Shown: positions 1 through 14,030, counted from the stretch's first letter. The stretch: DNA of 64,000 nt from Amorphochlora amoebiformis (GCA_054601695.1 BAAHQB010000003.1:2108001-2172000), one strand, 5' to 3'. Made by a program: numbers and translations. The notes: a model not told the origin generated them from the sequence alone.

Positions 1-36
<36 letters not shown>

Positions 37-215
37 GTATAAATGTATAAATAATATACATATACGTACCATTTACATCTACGATACATATTTTCACACA
101 ATAATCATTCCCATCCAAAGAGAAATACGCACAGTAACAAGAAACAACCAGAAGAAACCACGAAAACCAAATATTATGATCAAAAATCGCAAAGATACAC
201 CACAAAAATAGACAA
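1..215. other. TA array and unique AT-rich DNA
   Basis: A pure (TA)n tract fills the first 34 bases. The rest is unique AT-rich sequence with no convincing exon. It is probably intron of the minus-strand gene that continues leftwards. Confidence 0.5.
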
Positions 216-222
216 TTACAAC

Positions 223-657
223 CTTTGATCAATCTCGCCCATATTCCCCTCAGGTCGCCCCTCTCTACGCCCTGAACCTCCTCCCGAAGGCTGAAGAGAG
301 TTTCCCTGGCCAGAACTCCTAAGGATAATCCAAAGGTTCGGTCAGCGCTTGGATACAGGTTAGGGTTAAAGAGCTAGGGTTACAGACCCGCGCATTTATC
401 CTCGACTGCTTTTCGGGCTTTGATCTGGGTTGGTAAGGGAGGGGGGAAATTCATGTTTGGGTTAGGTTAGGTTTGGGATGGGGGGTTGGTTGGATTTAAG
501 GATGGCTTAGATAAGTACTTTATTGTTGTCGATTGCGAGTGCCAGTGAAAAAGGGATTACCTTTAGTTGGATTGGTTTCATTAGTGTTGGGATTGGGGGT
601 AGACATATATGATATGTACAGGATATATAGATACAAACTTATATATATATATATATG

Positions 658-691
<34 letters not shown>

Positions 692-720
692 CATATATAT
701 ATATATATACATATATATAA

Positions 721-752
<32 letters not shown>

Positions 753-795
753 AAAGAGAGATCTATGTGTAAATAGATATACAATATATTTATAT

Positions 796-826
<31 letters not shown>

Positions 827-828
827 GC

Positions 829-873
<45 letters not shown>

Positions 874-1313
874 CATATATATATATACATTCACCTACAA
901 AATAATAATATTATCATTATCCACACATCCTCCCACAAAGAGTTTTCAACTACCGGCTCCAGACGGGGTGCCGACTTGAGATACTCGGGCGAAATCTGAA
1001 CCGGCCTCGGCAAGAGGGGTAAGGCGACCTGAATCTAGGGGTGAAGACTTCGGTCAATATCAACCCAACCCTAACCCTAACTCTAGCCAGAACCGTAAGC
1101 CCTAACCCCTAACTCTAGCCAGAACCGGAAGCCCTAACAACTACGGATTGTGAGAGCAGGAGTTTTGTTGTTAGATCAGGCTTGATGGTACCCTTAGATC
1201 AACTGGAGTTTGTGTGTTTAAGGTAATTTCGTCTAGACCTACCACCACACCAACGTATCCCTTGTGTATGCCTGGAATTAGTATTAGGGGTGTGTGAAAA
1301 TGTGTTGTTGGGT

Positions 1314-1372
<59 letters not shown>

Positions 1373-1395
1373 ATAATATATATATATAGAAATAA

Positions 1396-1449
<54 letters not shown>

Positions 1450-1460
1450 TGTATATATAT

Positions 1461-1492
<32 letters not shown>

Positions 1493-1560
1493 ATATATAT
1501 ACATATATATGTAAATACATATATGCACGTATATATATATATATGTCTTTAAAAAAATAA

Positions 1561-1612
<52 letters not shown>

Positions 1613-1705
1613 GTATAATATATATACATTGATGTACTATATGTATTATTGTGCAAGAAGAATAATAATTATAAGTTTCTCTCCACAATATTGTACATAT
1701 ATATG

Positions 1706-1751
<46 letters not shown>

Positions 1752-2030
1752 TATTTACATTATATATTGATACACGTATAGCATAAACGTGTCTACGAAT
1801 ATTCGTAGGCACCCTCTGTGACTTCGACCCGGGATCCCGGTGCGAATCCCACTGAGCGGTTAGCAGCCGTTTCAACGTCTGAACCCCCGGGGGATTCTTC
1901 ATAATAATTGCTCATTTTATTCACCTGCAGTGAATACACACAGAAGTGATAATGAGTATATATCTACAATAAGAATAGTAATAAGGGTGATTATAATCAT
2001 GGAATATAGGAGATTGTATACATCTGATAC

Positions 2031-2101
<71 letters not shown>

Positions 2102-2363
2102 AATGATACATACATACATATATATATATAATACATATATATGTATATATCATTATATCTGCGTGAATACAAGTATTCATACACACAAACGAAGATACAT
2201 GAAGACATGCACGTACATGCATGAAGGTAATTACCCATGCATCCGCCAAGTTCTGAGAGCCAATATTCAGCTTCTCCAAGCTCTCTATCTCGCTTTCAGG
2301 GACTTCCGACACCTCACCCGATGTCCTGCCCTTGTCCCACCTCTCCTCACTCGGAGCCTTTTC
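223..2363 (-). CDS. Partial minus-strand gene with a KOW-like exon
   Basis: Candidate exons in transcript order are 2363-2235, 1851-1797, 1271-1192, 1005-954 and 318-223. All have AG before and GT after, and they join in phase. The 1271-1192 exon reads [18 protein letters not shown], which resembles a KOW motif (hydrophobic, K-G-Y-x-G, Val-rich) as found in Spt5/NusG-type RNA-polymerase or ribosome-associated proteins. The 2363-2235 exon is acidic and Ser/Glu-rich (43 residues). The last exon reads [14 protein letters not shown], an amphipathic helix, and ends at a GT donor, so the 3' end lies left of the window. The 5' end is not seen. The 1851-1797 exon is the weakest link and overlaps a possible tRNA-derived repeat. 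The KOW call is family knowledge applied to one short exon; which KOW protein this is remains open. Confidence 0.4.
1797..1880. repeat. GC-rich palindromic islet with a B-box-like motif
   Basis: The islet contains a perfect palindrome (CTACGAATATTCGTAG, 1793-1808), a CCCGGGATCCCGG-type palindrome and GGTGCGAATCCC, close to a tRNA B box. It may be a relic of a tRNA-derived repeat or a genuine exon; both readings are possible. Confidence 0.3.
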
Positions 2364-2739
2364 CTGAGAAACCAAATGGAAAGTTCATCTTGTCAACAGA
2401 ACTCTCGAGCGCTTTTCTCAGATTTTCTCGAATATTCTCGACCTATCTCGCAGAAGGGCCTAAGAATCGTGTTAAACTCCTTTATGAAAGATATTTCTTG
2501 AACATTATCTGAAGTCTCTCTCAATCTCTGCCAAATTCTCTCTCTAAATCTCTCCGTGTACCTCCTGCGTGTGATTCGATTGAGACTGCCAGTCATACGT
2601 ATGCGGTTGCCCCCGTATCAAATCCTCGGGATCCGCCGATATGACCCCTAATTCTGCTTCTTTATTCAGCCATCTGATTCCATTCATACACATGAATCAT
2701 ACGCCTATGAGATAAAACCCGGCGGATAGTCAGGACCCA

Positions 2740-2860
2740 TGAGAGAGCGAGAGCGAGGGAGATTGAGCGAGGGAGATGAAAGAGGTTAAGAGTGAACTGA
2801 AAAGAGAGGAGAGAACAAGACAGCTAGATGAAGAGAGGAGAGAGGCAGAGAGACGTCAGA
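2740..2860. repeat. GA-rich tract
   Basis: This purine-rich stretch (GAGAGCGAGAG, GAGGAGAGAG) is followed by about 130 bases of GC-rich unique DNA to 3030. Short open readings exist on both strands, but I cannot support either as an exon. Confidence 0.5.
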
Positions 2861-3030
2861 GGTTAGGACTAGCACGACTCGAGGGTGGAGAGCGGTTGGT
2901 GATGCATGTTCTCCGGAGGGTTATCGCTTTCGCCCTCTGGCATCGTATAGCCGCTAGCAGCTGCGGATAGCAGCCACCATGGCAGGGTGTTGGCGACATC
3001 TAGCGGGGAGGGGTTAGGGGAGGCATGTAT

Positions 3031-3098
3031 AACATGTATTAATTTATATATGTATGTGTATTTATGTATAGATGTATGTGTGTATAGATATATATTTA

Positions 3099-3176
<78 letters not shown>

Positions 3177-3261
3177 TATAGATGCACAGATATTATATAT
3201 ATATATATATATATATATAAGTGTATGTATATATCGCAAACTATATGCGCATTATCATGTA

Positions 3262-3337
<76 letters not shown>

Positions 3338-3469
3338 TATATACATATATCATGTATATATCATTTTTGGTATTTTAAAATATATAAATATACATAAAAA
3401 TATATAAATACACACAAAAACACACACATATACATATATATAAATATATGTATACATATATATAAATAC

Positions 3470-3519
<50 letters not shown>

Positions 3520-3625
3520 GAAGTGAAAGAGGGATTGGGATTAGAGTTGATGTAAGGTTTGAGAGGTAGTCAAACTTGATGCTTTCCGCGGAGGGACCCG
3601 CAGGCACCTATTCAGAGCTCTGGTA

Positions 3626-3671
<46 letters not shown>

Positions 3672-3675
3672 ATGT

Positions 3676-3761
<86 letters not shown>

Positions 3762-3777
3762 AATATCCTATATATAA

Positions 3778-3809
<32 letters not shown>

Positions 3810-3878
3810 ATAGGGATACAAGTTGGAGTTTTAGAGCGTGAAGGTTAAGGTAACATCACTTTGCCTTCGGTTTTCCCA

Positions 3879-3926
<48 letters not shown>

Positions 3927-3967
3927 ACATATACATATAATACACACATATACGTGCATGTATGCCC

Positions 3968-4040
<73 letters not shown>
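3031..4040. repeat. Dense (TA)n arrays with one small unique islet
   Basis: Long TA tracts occupy roughly 3100-3520 and 3630-4040. The islet 3530-3620 has a possible short minus-strand exon ([11 protein letters not shown], preceded by AATAG), too short to be sure of. Confidence 0.6.
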
Positions 4041-4045
<5 letters not shown>

Positions 4046-4081
4046 GAAATAGACGAGGGAATCGGGATATAAAAAAAGTAC

Positions 4082-4254
4082 GAAAGGTCATTCTCGAGAG
4101 ATTCTCGGAGATCTTTGCGAGCCTGATGGGGGTTGGGTGGCGGGGGCTTGTCGAGATATCGAGCCTCGAGGTTGGCGACTTTCCGGAAGTCTTTCAGTTT
4201 GGCATCGATTTTCAAACGATTTTTGATTGCGGCTGCTTTGATGATGTTTTGGTC
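4082..4254 (-). CDS. Candidate internal exon, unrecognised protein
   Basis: This exon of 173 bases is preceded by CGAAAG and followed by GTACTT. It encodes 57 residues starting [20 protein letters not shown] and containing a short proline run (KPPPPNP). It is mostly charged and helical in character, with no recognised domain. It is flanked on both sides by (TA)n. It could belong to the KOW gene to its left or to a separate gene; no phase-compatible neighbour was found. The balanced codon use makes a real exon more likely than chance. Confidence 0.4.
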
Positions 4255-4259
4255 CTTTC

Positions 4260-4262
4260 GAA

Positions 4263-4305
<43 letters not shown>

Positions 4306-4336
4306 ACATGTATATATATATATATATATATGTATG

Positions 4337-4367
<31 letters not shown>

Positions 4368-4446
4368 TTGAAAATGTATCTGCATGAATATGTATATGTA
4401 TGTATATATATATATATATATAATAATAAATACATCTGTATAAATA

Positions 4447-4479
<33 letters not shown>

Positions 4480-4567
4480 TTATCTGTGTGTGTATTGAAG
4501 TTTTTTATACTATACACACACAAACACACACGTATGTATACATATATATATATATATATATATATGT

Positions 4568-4611
<44 letters not shown>

Positions 4612-4697
4612 ATACATGTATATATATATATATATAAGTATACATATATATAAACAATTATATATATATATATATATATATGTATATACATATATAT

Positions 4698-4755
<58 letters not shown>

Positions 4756-4761
4756 ACATAA

Positions 4762-4840
<79 letters not shown>

Positions 4841-4848
4841 TTTATATG

Positions 4849-4879
<31 letters not shown>

Positions 4880-5122
4880 ATATATACACATATATATACA
4901 TATATAATATATATATATATATTTATATATACGCAAACATACATATCTGGAACCTCTGGAGTGGTGTATGTCCTTAGAAGGAAGTCAATGTGCATGTCCA
5001 GCCATTCGTATTGGGCCTGTACGTGCATGAACACACGTATGCATTTACACAATTGTATCATATTATATTGTAATATTGTTGACAAATAGCATAATATACA
5101 TAGCATTTCTGCATGCATGGGA

Positions 5123-5169
<47 letters not shown>

Positions 5170-5183
5170 GTAGTATATATATA

Positions 5184-5215
<32 letters not shown>

Positions 5216-5250
5216 TTAATATATATATATATATATTATATCATATCATG
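4260..5250. repeat. (TA)n/(TATG)n microsatellite block
   Basis: This is almost uninterrupted TA, with ATGT and CACA variants. One islet at 4945-5110 has no supportable exon. Translations in every frame give only Ile-Tyr repeats. Confidence 0.8.
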
Positions 5251-5480
5251 TAGTTGGTTTACGTTTACCTCCAGTTTTAAACCAAAGTTAAGACTTATTC
5301 AATGTGTCATTTACGCTATGGTTAGATGTATTTGATGCTTTCTTTACATCCGGGTTAAAATGGGTCGATGTTGGTTTAATTCAGGGTTATAGGTAGATGT
5401 TTATATTCGCCTTAAATCAGCCTTAGACGTGTTTTTTTTCACTTTTGTTTTTACATCGGGTTAGATCTGTTCGATGTTCG
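5250..5480. other. Unique spacer with recurring CGATGT/AGATGT words
   Basis: This T-rich unique region follows the stop codon of the adjacent minus-strand exon. The words AGATGT and CGATGT followed by T-rich sequence recur irregularly, suggesting a decayed short tandem repeat. It could be the 3' untranslated region of that gene. Confidence 0.35.
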
Positions 5481-5482
5481 TT

Positions 5483-5656
5483 TTAGACTGTTCCGATGTC
5501 CGTTTCGACCGTTGTGGCCGATGTGATCGGTGAAACAGGGGTGAGATTTTTTTGATTCCTGTGTTGAGTCAGGGCAAAATTTGTTAAATTTGTTGATTGT
5601 TTATTGCTTGCCTCCATTTGTTCGTAGAGAAGTTGGTTTTCATTGCTCCAGTAGAC
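5483..5656 (-). CDS. Candidate terminal exon, Asn/Gln/Thr-rich
   Basis: After the acceptor TCTACCAG this exon encodes 57 residues (VYWSNENQLLYEQMEASNKQ at its start) and ends at a TAA. The protein end is rich in Asn, Gln and Thr. The upstream side is a TA array. I recognise no family. The exon at 8488-8410 ends in phase 1 while this one starts in phase 0, so at least one exon between them would be needed to join the two. Confidence 0.38.
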   Translation of the reverse strand, partial: VYWSNENQLLYEQMEASNKQSTNLTNFALTQHRNQKNLTPVSPITSATTVETDIGTV

Positions 5657-5661
5657 CTGGT

Positions 5662-5703
<42 letters not shown>

Positions 5704-5800
5704 GGGTACTCGTGTACGTAGGGATGTAATATATATATATATATATAAACATATATATATAACAAGGATGGGTTTTGATTGCTAAAGTACAATCTAGAAT

Positions 5801-5846
5801 AAGGATCTTGATACATGAATATAATATATATGTATGTATTTATGCA

Positions 5847-5880
<34 letters not shown>

Positions 5881-5924
5881 ATCTTGATACATGCATATAA
5901 TATATATGTATGTATTTATGCATG

Positions 5925-5969
<45 letters not shown>

Positions 5970-6014
5970 ATCTTGATACATGCATATAATATATATGTAT
6001 GTATTTATGCATGA

Positions 6015-6062
<48 letters not shown>

Positions 6063-6107
6063 ATCTTGATACATGAATATAATATATATGTATGTATTTA
6101 TGCATGA

Positions 6108-6169
<62 letters not shown>

Positions 6170-6213
6170 ATCTTGATACATGAATATAATATGTATGCAT
6201 GTATTTATGCATC

Positions 6214-6235
<22 letters not shown>
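5801..6235. repeat. Tandem array, unit = unique 55 bases + (TA)n, 5 copies
   Basis: The unit begins AAGGATCTTGATACATG, passes through TATGTATTTATGCATGATA and ends in a TA tract of variable length. Copies start near 5801, 5877, 5966, 6058 and 6166. The unique parts are nearly identical, while TA tract length varies. Confidence 0.9.
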
Positions 6236-6272
<37 letters not shown>

Positions 6273-6334
6273 ATATATGTATTTTATTTATTTAATATAT
6301 ATGTGTATATATATACATATACATATATATATAT

Positions 6335-6814
<480 letters not shown>

Positions 6815-6830
<16 letters not shown>

Positions 6831-6862
6831 GAACGTATATATCTAAATTCAATTATACATAT

Positions 6863-6923
<61 letters not shown>

Positions 6924-6933
6924 CATATATATC

Positions 6934-6978
<45 letters not shown>

Positions 6979-7015
6979 GGGAGGGTATATATCTAAATTC
7001 AATTGTATATATATA

Positions 7016-7066
<51 letters not shown>

Positions 7067-7100
7067 ACGTATATATCTAAATTTCAATTGTATATATATA

Positions 7101-7158
<58 letters not shown>

Positions 7159-7200
7159 GGGAGGAGGAACGTATATATCTAAATTTCAATTGTACATATA

Positions 7201-7270
<70 letters not shown>

Positions 7271-7312
7271 GGGAGGAGGAACGTATATATCTAAATTTCA
7301 ATTGTACATATA

Positions 7313-7347
<35 letters not shown>

Positions 7348-7442
7348 TATATATATATATATATATATCGGGGAGGAGGAACGTATATATCTAAATTCAG
7401 TTGTACATATACCATATATATATATATGTATATATAGATATA

Positions 7443-7473
<31 letters not shown>

Positions 7474-7516
7474 CGGGGAGGAGGAACATATATATATAAA
7501 TTCAATTGTATATATA

Positions 7517-7558
<42 letters not shown>

Positions 7559-7600
7559 GGGAGGAGGAACGTATATATCTAAATTTCAATTGTACATATA

Positions 7601-7650
<50 letters not shown>

Positions 7651-7693
7651 GGGAGGAGGAACGTATATATCTAAATTCAATTGTATATATATA

Positions 7694-7729
<36 letters not shown>

Positions 7730-7772
7730 GGGAGGAGGAACGTATATATCTAAATTCAATTGTATATATATA

Positions 7773-7812
<40 letters not shown>

Positions 7813-7870
7813 GGGAGGAGGAACGTATATATCTAAATTTCAATTGTACATATACCATATATATATATAC
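6815..7870. repeat. Tandem array with CGGGGAGGAGGAACG core, ~10 copies
   Basis: The unit is CGGGGAGGAGGAACGTATAT, then a CTAAATT(T)CAATTGTA segment, then ACCATAT and a TA tract. Unit length is 70-110 bases because TA length varies. Two sequence variants (CAATTGTACATA and CAATTGTATATA) are interspersed, suggesting repeated local duplication or gene conversion. Confidence 0.9.
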
Positions 7871-8251
7871 ATATATATATATACATATATATATATATAA
7901 TATATATATATGTATATATATATATTTATGTTTATGTGTATATATATGTTATATTATGTTAGTAAGCGCAGCAGAGTACACCGCAGTTAATGACAATATT
8001 ATATATTAATTTATATACATATATATATATATGTACATATATATATATATATATATGTAGATATATATATATGTAGATACATATATATATATATATATAT
8101 GTATGTATACATGACGATAATAATTTAATAAGCTTTATTGTAATATATGAATATACTATTATATTATTTACTTTCATCATTTATATACATACATTTATAG
8201 TAAAGAATATGCACACATTTTATCGTTTTATCCATACACTTTGTATATATA

Positions 8252-8282
<31 letters not shown>

Positions 8283-8335
8283 AATACATATGTATATGTA
8301 CATAATTGCACATGCATATTGTTTGTATATTATAT

Positions 8336-8366
<31 letters not shown>

Positions 8367-8409
8367 GTAATATACTATTGATGATTAGTGTATGTTGATA
8401 TATATTTAC

Positions 8410-8488
8410 CTAATTCCTCCATGATTTGTTTTTCGGTAATATTGAAGAAACGGTATACATCCGAACTATTACTAGCGACTTCAAACAC
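8410..8488 (-). CDS. Candidate internal exon, unrecognised protein
   Basis: The acceptor CATGATAG and donor GTAAAT bound 26 codons plus one base, reading VFEVASNSSDVYRFFNITEK then QIMEEL. The composition is protein-like, with Phe, Tyr and charged residues. It lies between TA arrays at 8220-8370 and 8540-8585. It starts in phase 0, compatible with the end of the exon 15491-15423 on the same strand. No family is recognised. Confidence 0.42.
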
Positions 8489-8489
8489 C

Positions 8490-8537
8490 TATCATGTCCA
8501 ACACAATATATTCAAACACAATATATTGAATAATAAC

Positions 8538-8587
<50 letters not shown>

Positions 8588-8812
8588 AACAAAATATATT
8601 CATTGGTATGTCGAACATGGGCAATTATTGCAAAATCTTAAAATTTTTACGAAAACAGACGGGTCTAGGTTCGTATGGGTATATACATACATGAATACAT
8701 GTTGTATGTATGTATATATTATTTATATACATACATATATATATATATATACATAACATATACAGATATAGATATATATGTATACTTATGCATATATACA
8801 TGCACACATATA

Positions 8813-8843
<31 letters not shown>

Positions 8844-9031
8844 GTATGTATATACATATATATATATATATACGTGTGTGTACATATACATATAATATAT
8901 ATACATATACATACATACATATGTATATATATATACACATATACACATATACATAAATATATATATACATGTATGTATGTATACATATATAGAGAGGCTG
9001 CAAAACATATGCATATGTTTACATCTGTATA

Positions 9032-9082
<51 letters not shown>

Positions 9083-9145
9083 AACATTACACATATATAT
9101 ATGTGTGTGTGCGTATGTGTGCATATAAATATACATATACATATA

Positions 9146-9182
<37 letters not shown>

Positions 9183-9226
9183 ATTATATATATATATATA
9201 TATATAAATATATATTATATGTATAA

Positions 9227-9282
<56 letters not shown>

Positions 9283-9388
9283 CATATAATATACACATAG
9301 ACATGCATATGAACATAATACATAGAAACACGCACGCAGATATCTAAACTGATAATTACAATTTCATAGGTAGACTAAATGACAAAAC

Positions 9389-9444
<56 letters not shown>

Positions 9445-9480
9445 TGTATGTATATATATATATGTATATATATGTGCAAA
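8490..9480. repeat. TA/TACA microsatellite block
   Basis: This is mainly (TA)n, (CATA)n and (TGTA)n. A short unique islet at 8586-8690 has no supportable exon. Confidence 0.75.
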
Positions 9481-9484
9481 TTAG

Positions 9485-9638
9485 CAAATGGAGAGACAGA
9501 CCCACACGTAAGAAAACACAAGAGAGCCGAAAATATCCAACAAATAGTGCCAGAGACATCAAGAATACAGTTAACAGAACGAGAGAAGCAAATGGCATTG
9601 TGATAGACGTCAATGTTGTTGCATTTGCAGATGAGTGA
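9485..9638 (+). CDS. Candidate terminal exon, basic C terminus
   Basis: After the acceptor CAAATTAG this exon encodes 50 residues beginning KWRDRPTRKKTQESRKYPTN and ending VVAFADE before TGA. It is rich in Arg, Lys and Thr. It is the only plus-strand candidate exon in the left third of the window and no partner exon was found. The reverse strand is also open here but reads a less plausible hydrophobic string. Confidence 0.35.
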
Positions 9639-9673
9639 GGGAGTTTTAGAACCATTTGAATCCCTTTTCCGAA

Positions 9674-9748
9674 TATTCGTTCGAATAGCGTAAGATCGTT
9701 GTATTCATCCGATTCGACTTGATCTGCGGAGTCTTCGAATACTTGTTG

Positions 9749-9826
<78 letters not shown>

Positions 9827-9898
9827 TCGTTCGAATAGCGTAAGATCCTTGTATTCATCCGATTCGACTTGATCTGCGGAGTCTTCGAATACTTGTTG

Positions 9899-9947
<49 letters not shown>

Positions 9948-10025
9948 ATTCGTTCGAATAGCGTAAGATCGTTGTATTCATCCGATTCGACTTGATCTGC
10001 GGAGTCTTCGAATACTTGTTGGGTA
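9674..10025. repeat. Tandem array, unit = unique 75 bases + (TA)n, 3 copies
   Basis: The unit runs from ATTCGTTCGAATAGCGTAAG to AATACTTGTTGGGTA and then a TA tract. Copies start near 9674, 9824 and 9948. TTCGTTCGAA is palindromic. A single base distinguishes copies (GATCGTTG or GATCCTTG). Confidence 0.9.
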
Positions 10026-10029
10026 TATG

Positions 10030-10079
<50 letters not shown>

Positions 10080-10319
10080 ATGTATATATGTATATGTCTA
10101 TGTATAAAGGAATAAATATATTAATAATTACATATATAATATATATATATATATGTATAAACACATGTATATATATATATATATATATGTAATATATATA
10201 TATATATATATTGGGGGGGGGGTAAGGGGGGGTGTCTGTGTGGATATATATGTATCCCTAATCTGATATACATATATATATATATATATATATTATATAT
10301 GTTTGTGCGTGTGTGTGTT

Positions 10320-10372
10320 TATGTACATGAATCCCTAAACTGAAGGATACGCCAGTAGCTTGCTATCATTCG

Positions 10373-10468
<96 letters not shown>

Positions 10469-10505
10469 CCCATAAATATGTATATATATTTATAGATATA
10501 TATAC

Positions 10506-10539
<34 letters not shown>

Positions 10540-10630
10540 GTATATAATATTTATTTATATATACATATATATATGCACATGTATCCCTAACCTGAAGGAT
10601 ACGCCGGTAGCTTGCTATCATTCGGGATTT
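10320..10630. repeat. Dispersed duplicate around a TA array
   Basis: ATCCCTAAACTGAAGGATAC plus GCCAGTAGCTTGCTATCATT (10331-10373) recurs with few changes at 10582-10624. Part of the same word is seen at 10254. Confidence 0.8.
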
Positions 10631-10662
10631 CTCGTTCTTCCTATGGATATATTAGTATTATG

Positions 10663-10695
<33 letters not shown>

Positions 10696-11029
10696 GTGCA
10701 TGTATATATATATATATATATGTATCTATGATATACATGTATAACATATATAAAGAAATATACATATATATACACACATATATATATATATATATACATT
10801 GTACATACATCCATACACACCATACATAACGCCCCATTCAAACATTATCATTCTACGCATTATTAATAACATAGATTAACATACAAATGAAAACAAAATA
10901 TGCCTACCGCAACTGCAACGGTTGTATCCCACAATCGTGTAAACAGCTTACTCTCATTCATAGCCGGAACCTAACAATATACTACTTTGAGACAACCTCA
11001 GGGTAAGCTTAGAGATCGCGCTAGGGGTT

Positions 11030-11120
11030 CAGGGTTAGGGAAAGGGTCAGGCAGGGTTAGGGTTAGGGTTAGGGTTGGGGTTAGGGTTGGGGTTAGGGTT
11101 AGGGTTAGAGTTAGGTGGGT
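11030..11120 (+). repeat. Interstitial TTAGGG-like array
   Basis: At least eight GGGTTA-type hexamers occur with degenerate units (GGGTTGGGGTTA). TTAGGG is the telomere repeat of many eukaryotes. Unique DNA continues on both sides, so this is not a chromosome end. Confidence 0.85.
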
Positions 11121-11179
11121 AACCTCGGGTTCGAGTTCTTCGATAACGTTTAGGGTATCCCAGAAACTATTATATAGAT

Positions 11180-11224
<45 letters not shown>

Positions 11225-11238
11225 CATATTTTATATTA

Positions 11239-11305
<67 letters not shown>

Positions 11306-11397
11306 CATATATATATATATATATAATACATAATATATACATATACATACATATATAAATATATATATACATAATATATGTACATATAATATATGTA

Positions 11398-11471
11398 CGA
11401 GAGAGAGAGAGGGAGAGAGAATAGAGAGGGAGAGAGGGAGAGAGGGAGAGAGGGAGAGAATGAGAGAGAGA

Positions 11472-11518
<47 letters not shown>

Positions 11519-11545
11519 GGAGAGAGAGAGAGAGGGAGAGAGAGA

Positions 11546-11591
<46 letters not shown>

Positions 11592-11757
11592 GAGAGAGAG
11601 AGAGGGAGAGAGAGAGAGAGGGAGAGAGAGAGAGGGAGAGACAGAGAGAGAGGGAGAGAGAATGAGAGAGAGGGAGAGAGGGAGGAGAGAGAGAGATAGA
11701 GAGGGAGAGAGAGAGAGAGCTGTAAGCAGGAGAGAGAGAGAGAGGGAGAGAGAGAGA

Positions 11758-11841
<84 letters not shown>

Positions 11842-12053
11842 GAGAGCTGTAAGCAGGAGAGAGAGAGAGAGAAAGGGAGAGAGAGAGAGGGAGGGAGAGA
11901 CAGAGAGAGAAGGAGAAGCAATGAGAGAGAGGGAGAGAGGGAGAGAATGAGAGAGAGAGAGAGAGGATAGAATGAGAGAGAGGGAGAGAGAGAGAGAGGG
12001 AGGGAGAGAGAGAGGGAGAGAGAGATAGAGAGGAGAAGAGAGAGAGAGCTGTA
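11398..12053. repeat. Long GA tract with GCTGTAAGCAG insertions
   Basis: About 650 bases of (GA)n and GGGAGA. The word AGCTGTAAGCAG(G) recurs at about 11719, 11847 and 12048, marking a higher-order duplication. Open frames here encode Glu-Arg or Ser-Leu repeats and are not genes. Confidence 0.9.
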
Positions 12054-12391
12054 AGCAGGTGACGTGTGCTGAGGGGTCGGTTGCGGAGTTGGGGTGACCC
12101 ATCCCATATCTGATGTCATTACGCTTAATGTTAGTGCGAGTAGATTAACCTCAGGGTACCTTGAAAGCCAGATAGGGTCAGCAAGAGAGGAGGAAAAAGT
12201 GGAAGAGAGAGGGAAAAGAGAGAGGGGGAGGGAAAAAGAGAGAGGGGTATGGAAAAAGAGAGGAAAAATGGGTAGGTAGAAGGCAGAGAGGGGAAAGGAG
12301 AGGCATGATGATTTGTAGTGATATAATATGCACATAAAGACCTATATTTACCTAAAAAAAAAAAAAAGCACGCAAACCACACACAGATTGC

Positions 12392-12436
<45 letters not shown>

Positions 12437-12586
12437 TACATACGTGTACACATATGTGTATATATATGTATATATATATATGTGTATATGTATATATATA
12501 TATATATTTATGCATATGCATATATATATATATATATATATATTGACCAGGAACCCATCTTCCGGTGCTCAGGTCTGGAAGGGAGA

Positions 12587-12624
<38 letters not shown>

Positions 12625-12649
12625 CTTTTTGTATATACATGTGCATGTG

Positions 12650-12697
<48 letters not shown>

Positions 12698-12839
12698 TGT
12701 ATGTATATATGTATGATTTATATGTATACATACATTATGTATTCGAAATTCAATACCTTACCAATACTCTCTTTATCAATTTTTCATTTTAATTTTCTAC
12801 ATTCATCATCATATCTTTAACAGCAAATAGTATTTTTAT

Positions 12840-12856
12840 TAGATTATAATACATAG

Positions 12857-12904
<48 letters not shown>

Positions 12905-13180
12905 GTATATATGTTATTATATATATATATATATATATGTATAAATATATATAATTAATTTATACAACATATAATCTGTATGTATAATAAATATATAACT
13001 ATATTATGTATATATAATAACTATATATATAATATACGTATATATATATTAATAATAGCGACTAAAGAGTAATAAATAATATCTATATATCAATATATAA
13101 TATATATTATATAATATAACAATATATATAATTATTTATACCAACAATAAGAGTAATATATAATAACAATAGTATTATAT
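12840..13180. other. AT-rich DNA, no gene seen
   Basis: TA tracts with AATAATA variation. I see no exon. Confidence 0.6.
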
Positions 13181-13216
13181 ATAATATCTATTGTATAATA
13201 TAAGAATATATATAAT

Positions 13217-13280
13217 ATTGATATCATCAAAAAGAGTAATAAGTAGTAACAGTAGTATCAATAGATAATATTCTCTTCCA

Positions 13281-13319
<39 letters not shown>

Positions 13320-13544
13320 TATATATAATATATATATATGCATATATATATATACACATATATATATATTGATATAAATATACGCATATATATTGTTATT
13401 ATTATTGTGCTATTAATAATATTACGCATACTATTATTATTATGCTATTATTATTATTATTATCATTATTAACATTTAGTATGATTAGTATTACCATTGT
13501 TAATATTATTATTATGTGTGTGTGTGTGTTGTGCAGTATGTTAA

Positions 13545-13581
<37 letters not shown>

Positions 13582-13644
13582 CTTTATATTTATGTTGGTG
13601 TAATATATATTTTATATTTATATAATATATGTATATTATTTATT

Positions 13645-13679
<35 letters not shown>

Positions 13680-14030
13680 ATATTATCAGTATACTTATGT
13701 TGGTGCAATAGTTATTATCTATTGATACTATTGTTATTATTTATTACTCTTTTTGTTGCTATCAATATTATATTTATTCTTATATTATATAATAGTTATT
13801 ATCTATTGATACTATTGTTATTATTTATTACTCTTTTTGTTGCTATCAATATTATATTTATTCTTATATTATATAATATTTATTATCTATTGATACTATT
13901 GTTATTATTTATTACTCTTTTTGTTGCTATTATTAATATATTTATTCGTATATTATATAATAGTTATTATCTATTGATACTATTGTTATTATTTATTATT
14001 CTTCTTATTATTGTTGCTATTAATAATTGT
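13217..14030. repeat. 84-base tandem array with an inverted partner
   Basis: Four units of about 84 bases start near 13707, 13790, 13876 and 13959 (ATCTATTGATACTATTGTTA, then TTATTACTCTTTTTGTTGC). The segment 13228-13275 (AAAAAGAGTAATAAGTAGTA onwards) is the reverse complement of the same sequence, giving a potential hairpin with a loop of roughly 450 bases. Confidence 0.85.

Noticed and set aside
216-322. Terminal-exon readings on plus (254-322) or minus in another frame (317-216)
   Set aside because: Both have plausible borders, but the minus reading 318-223 is the only one that fits the phase of the preceding exon.
11030-11120. A chromosome end
   Set aside because: The TTAGGG-like units are short and degenerate, with unique DNA and genes on both sides.
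11301-12335. Open frames of 100-340 codons reading Ser-Leu or Glu-Arg repeats
   Set aside because: They are translations of the GA/CT tract. The same applies at 18741-19125, 30614-31060 and 38799-39348.
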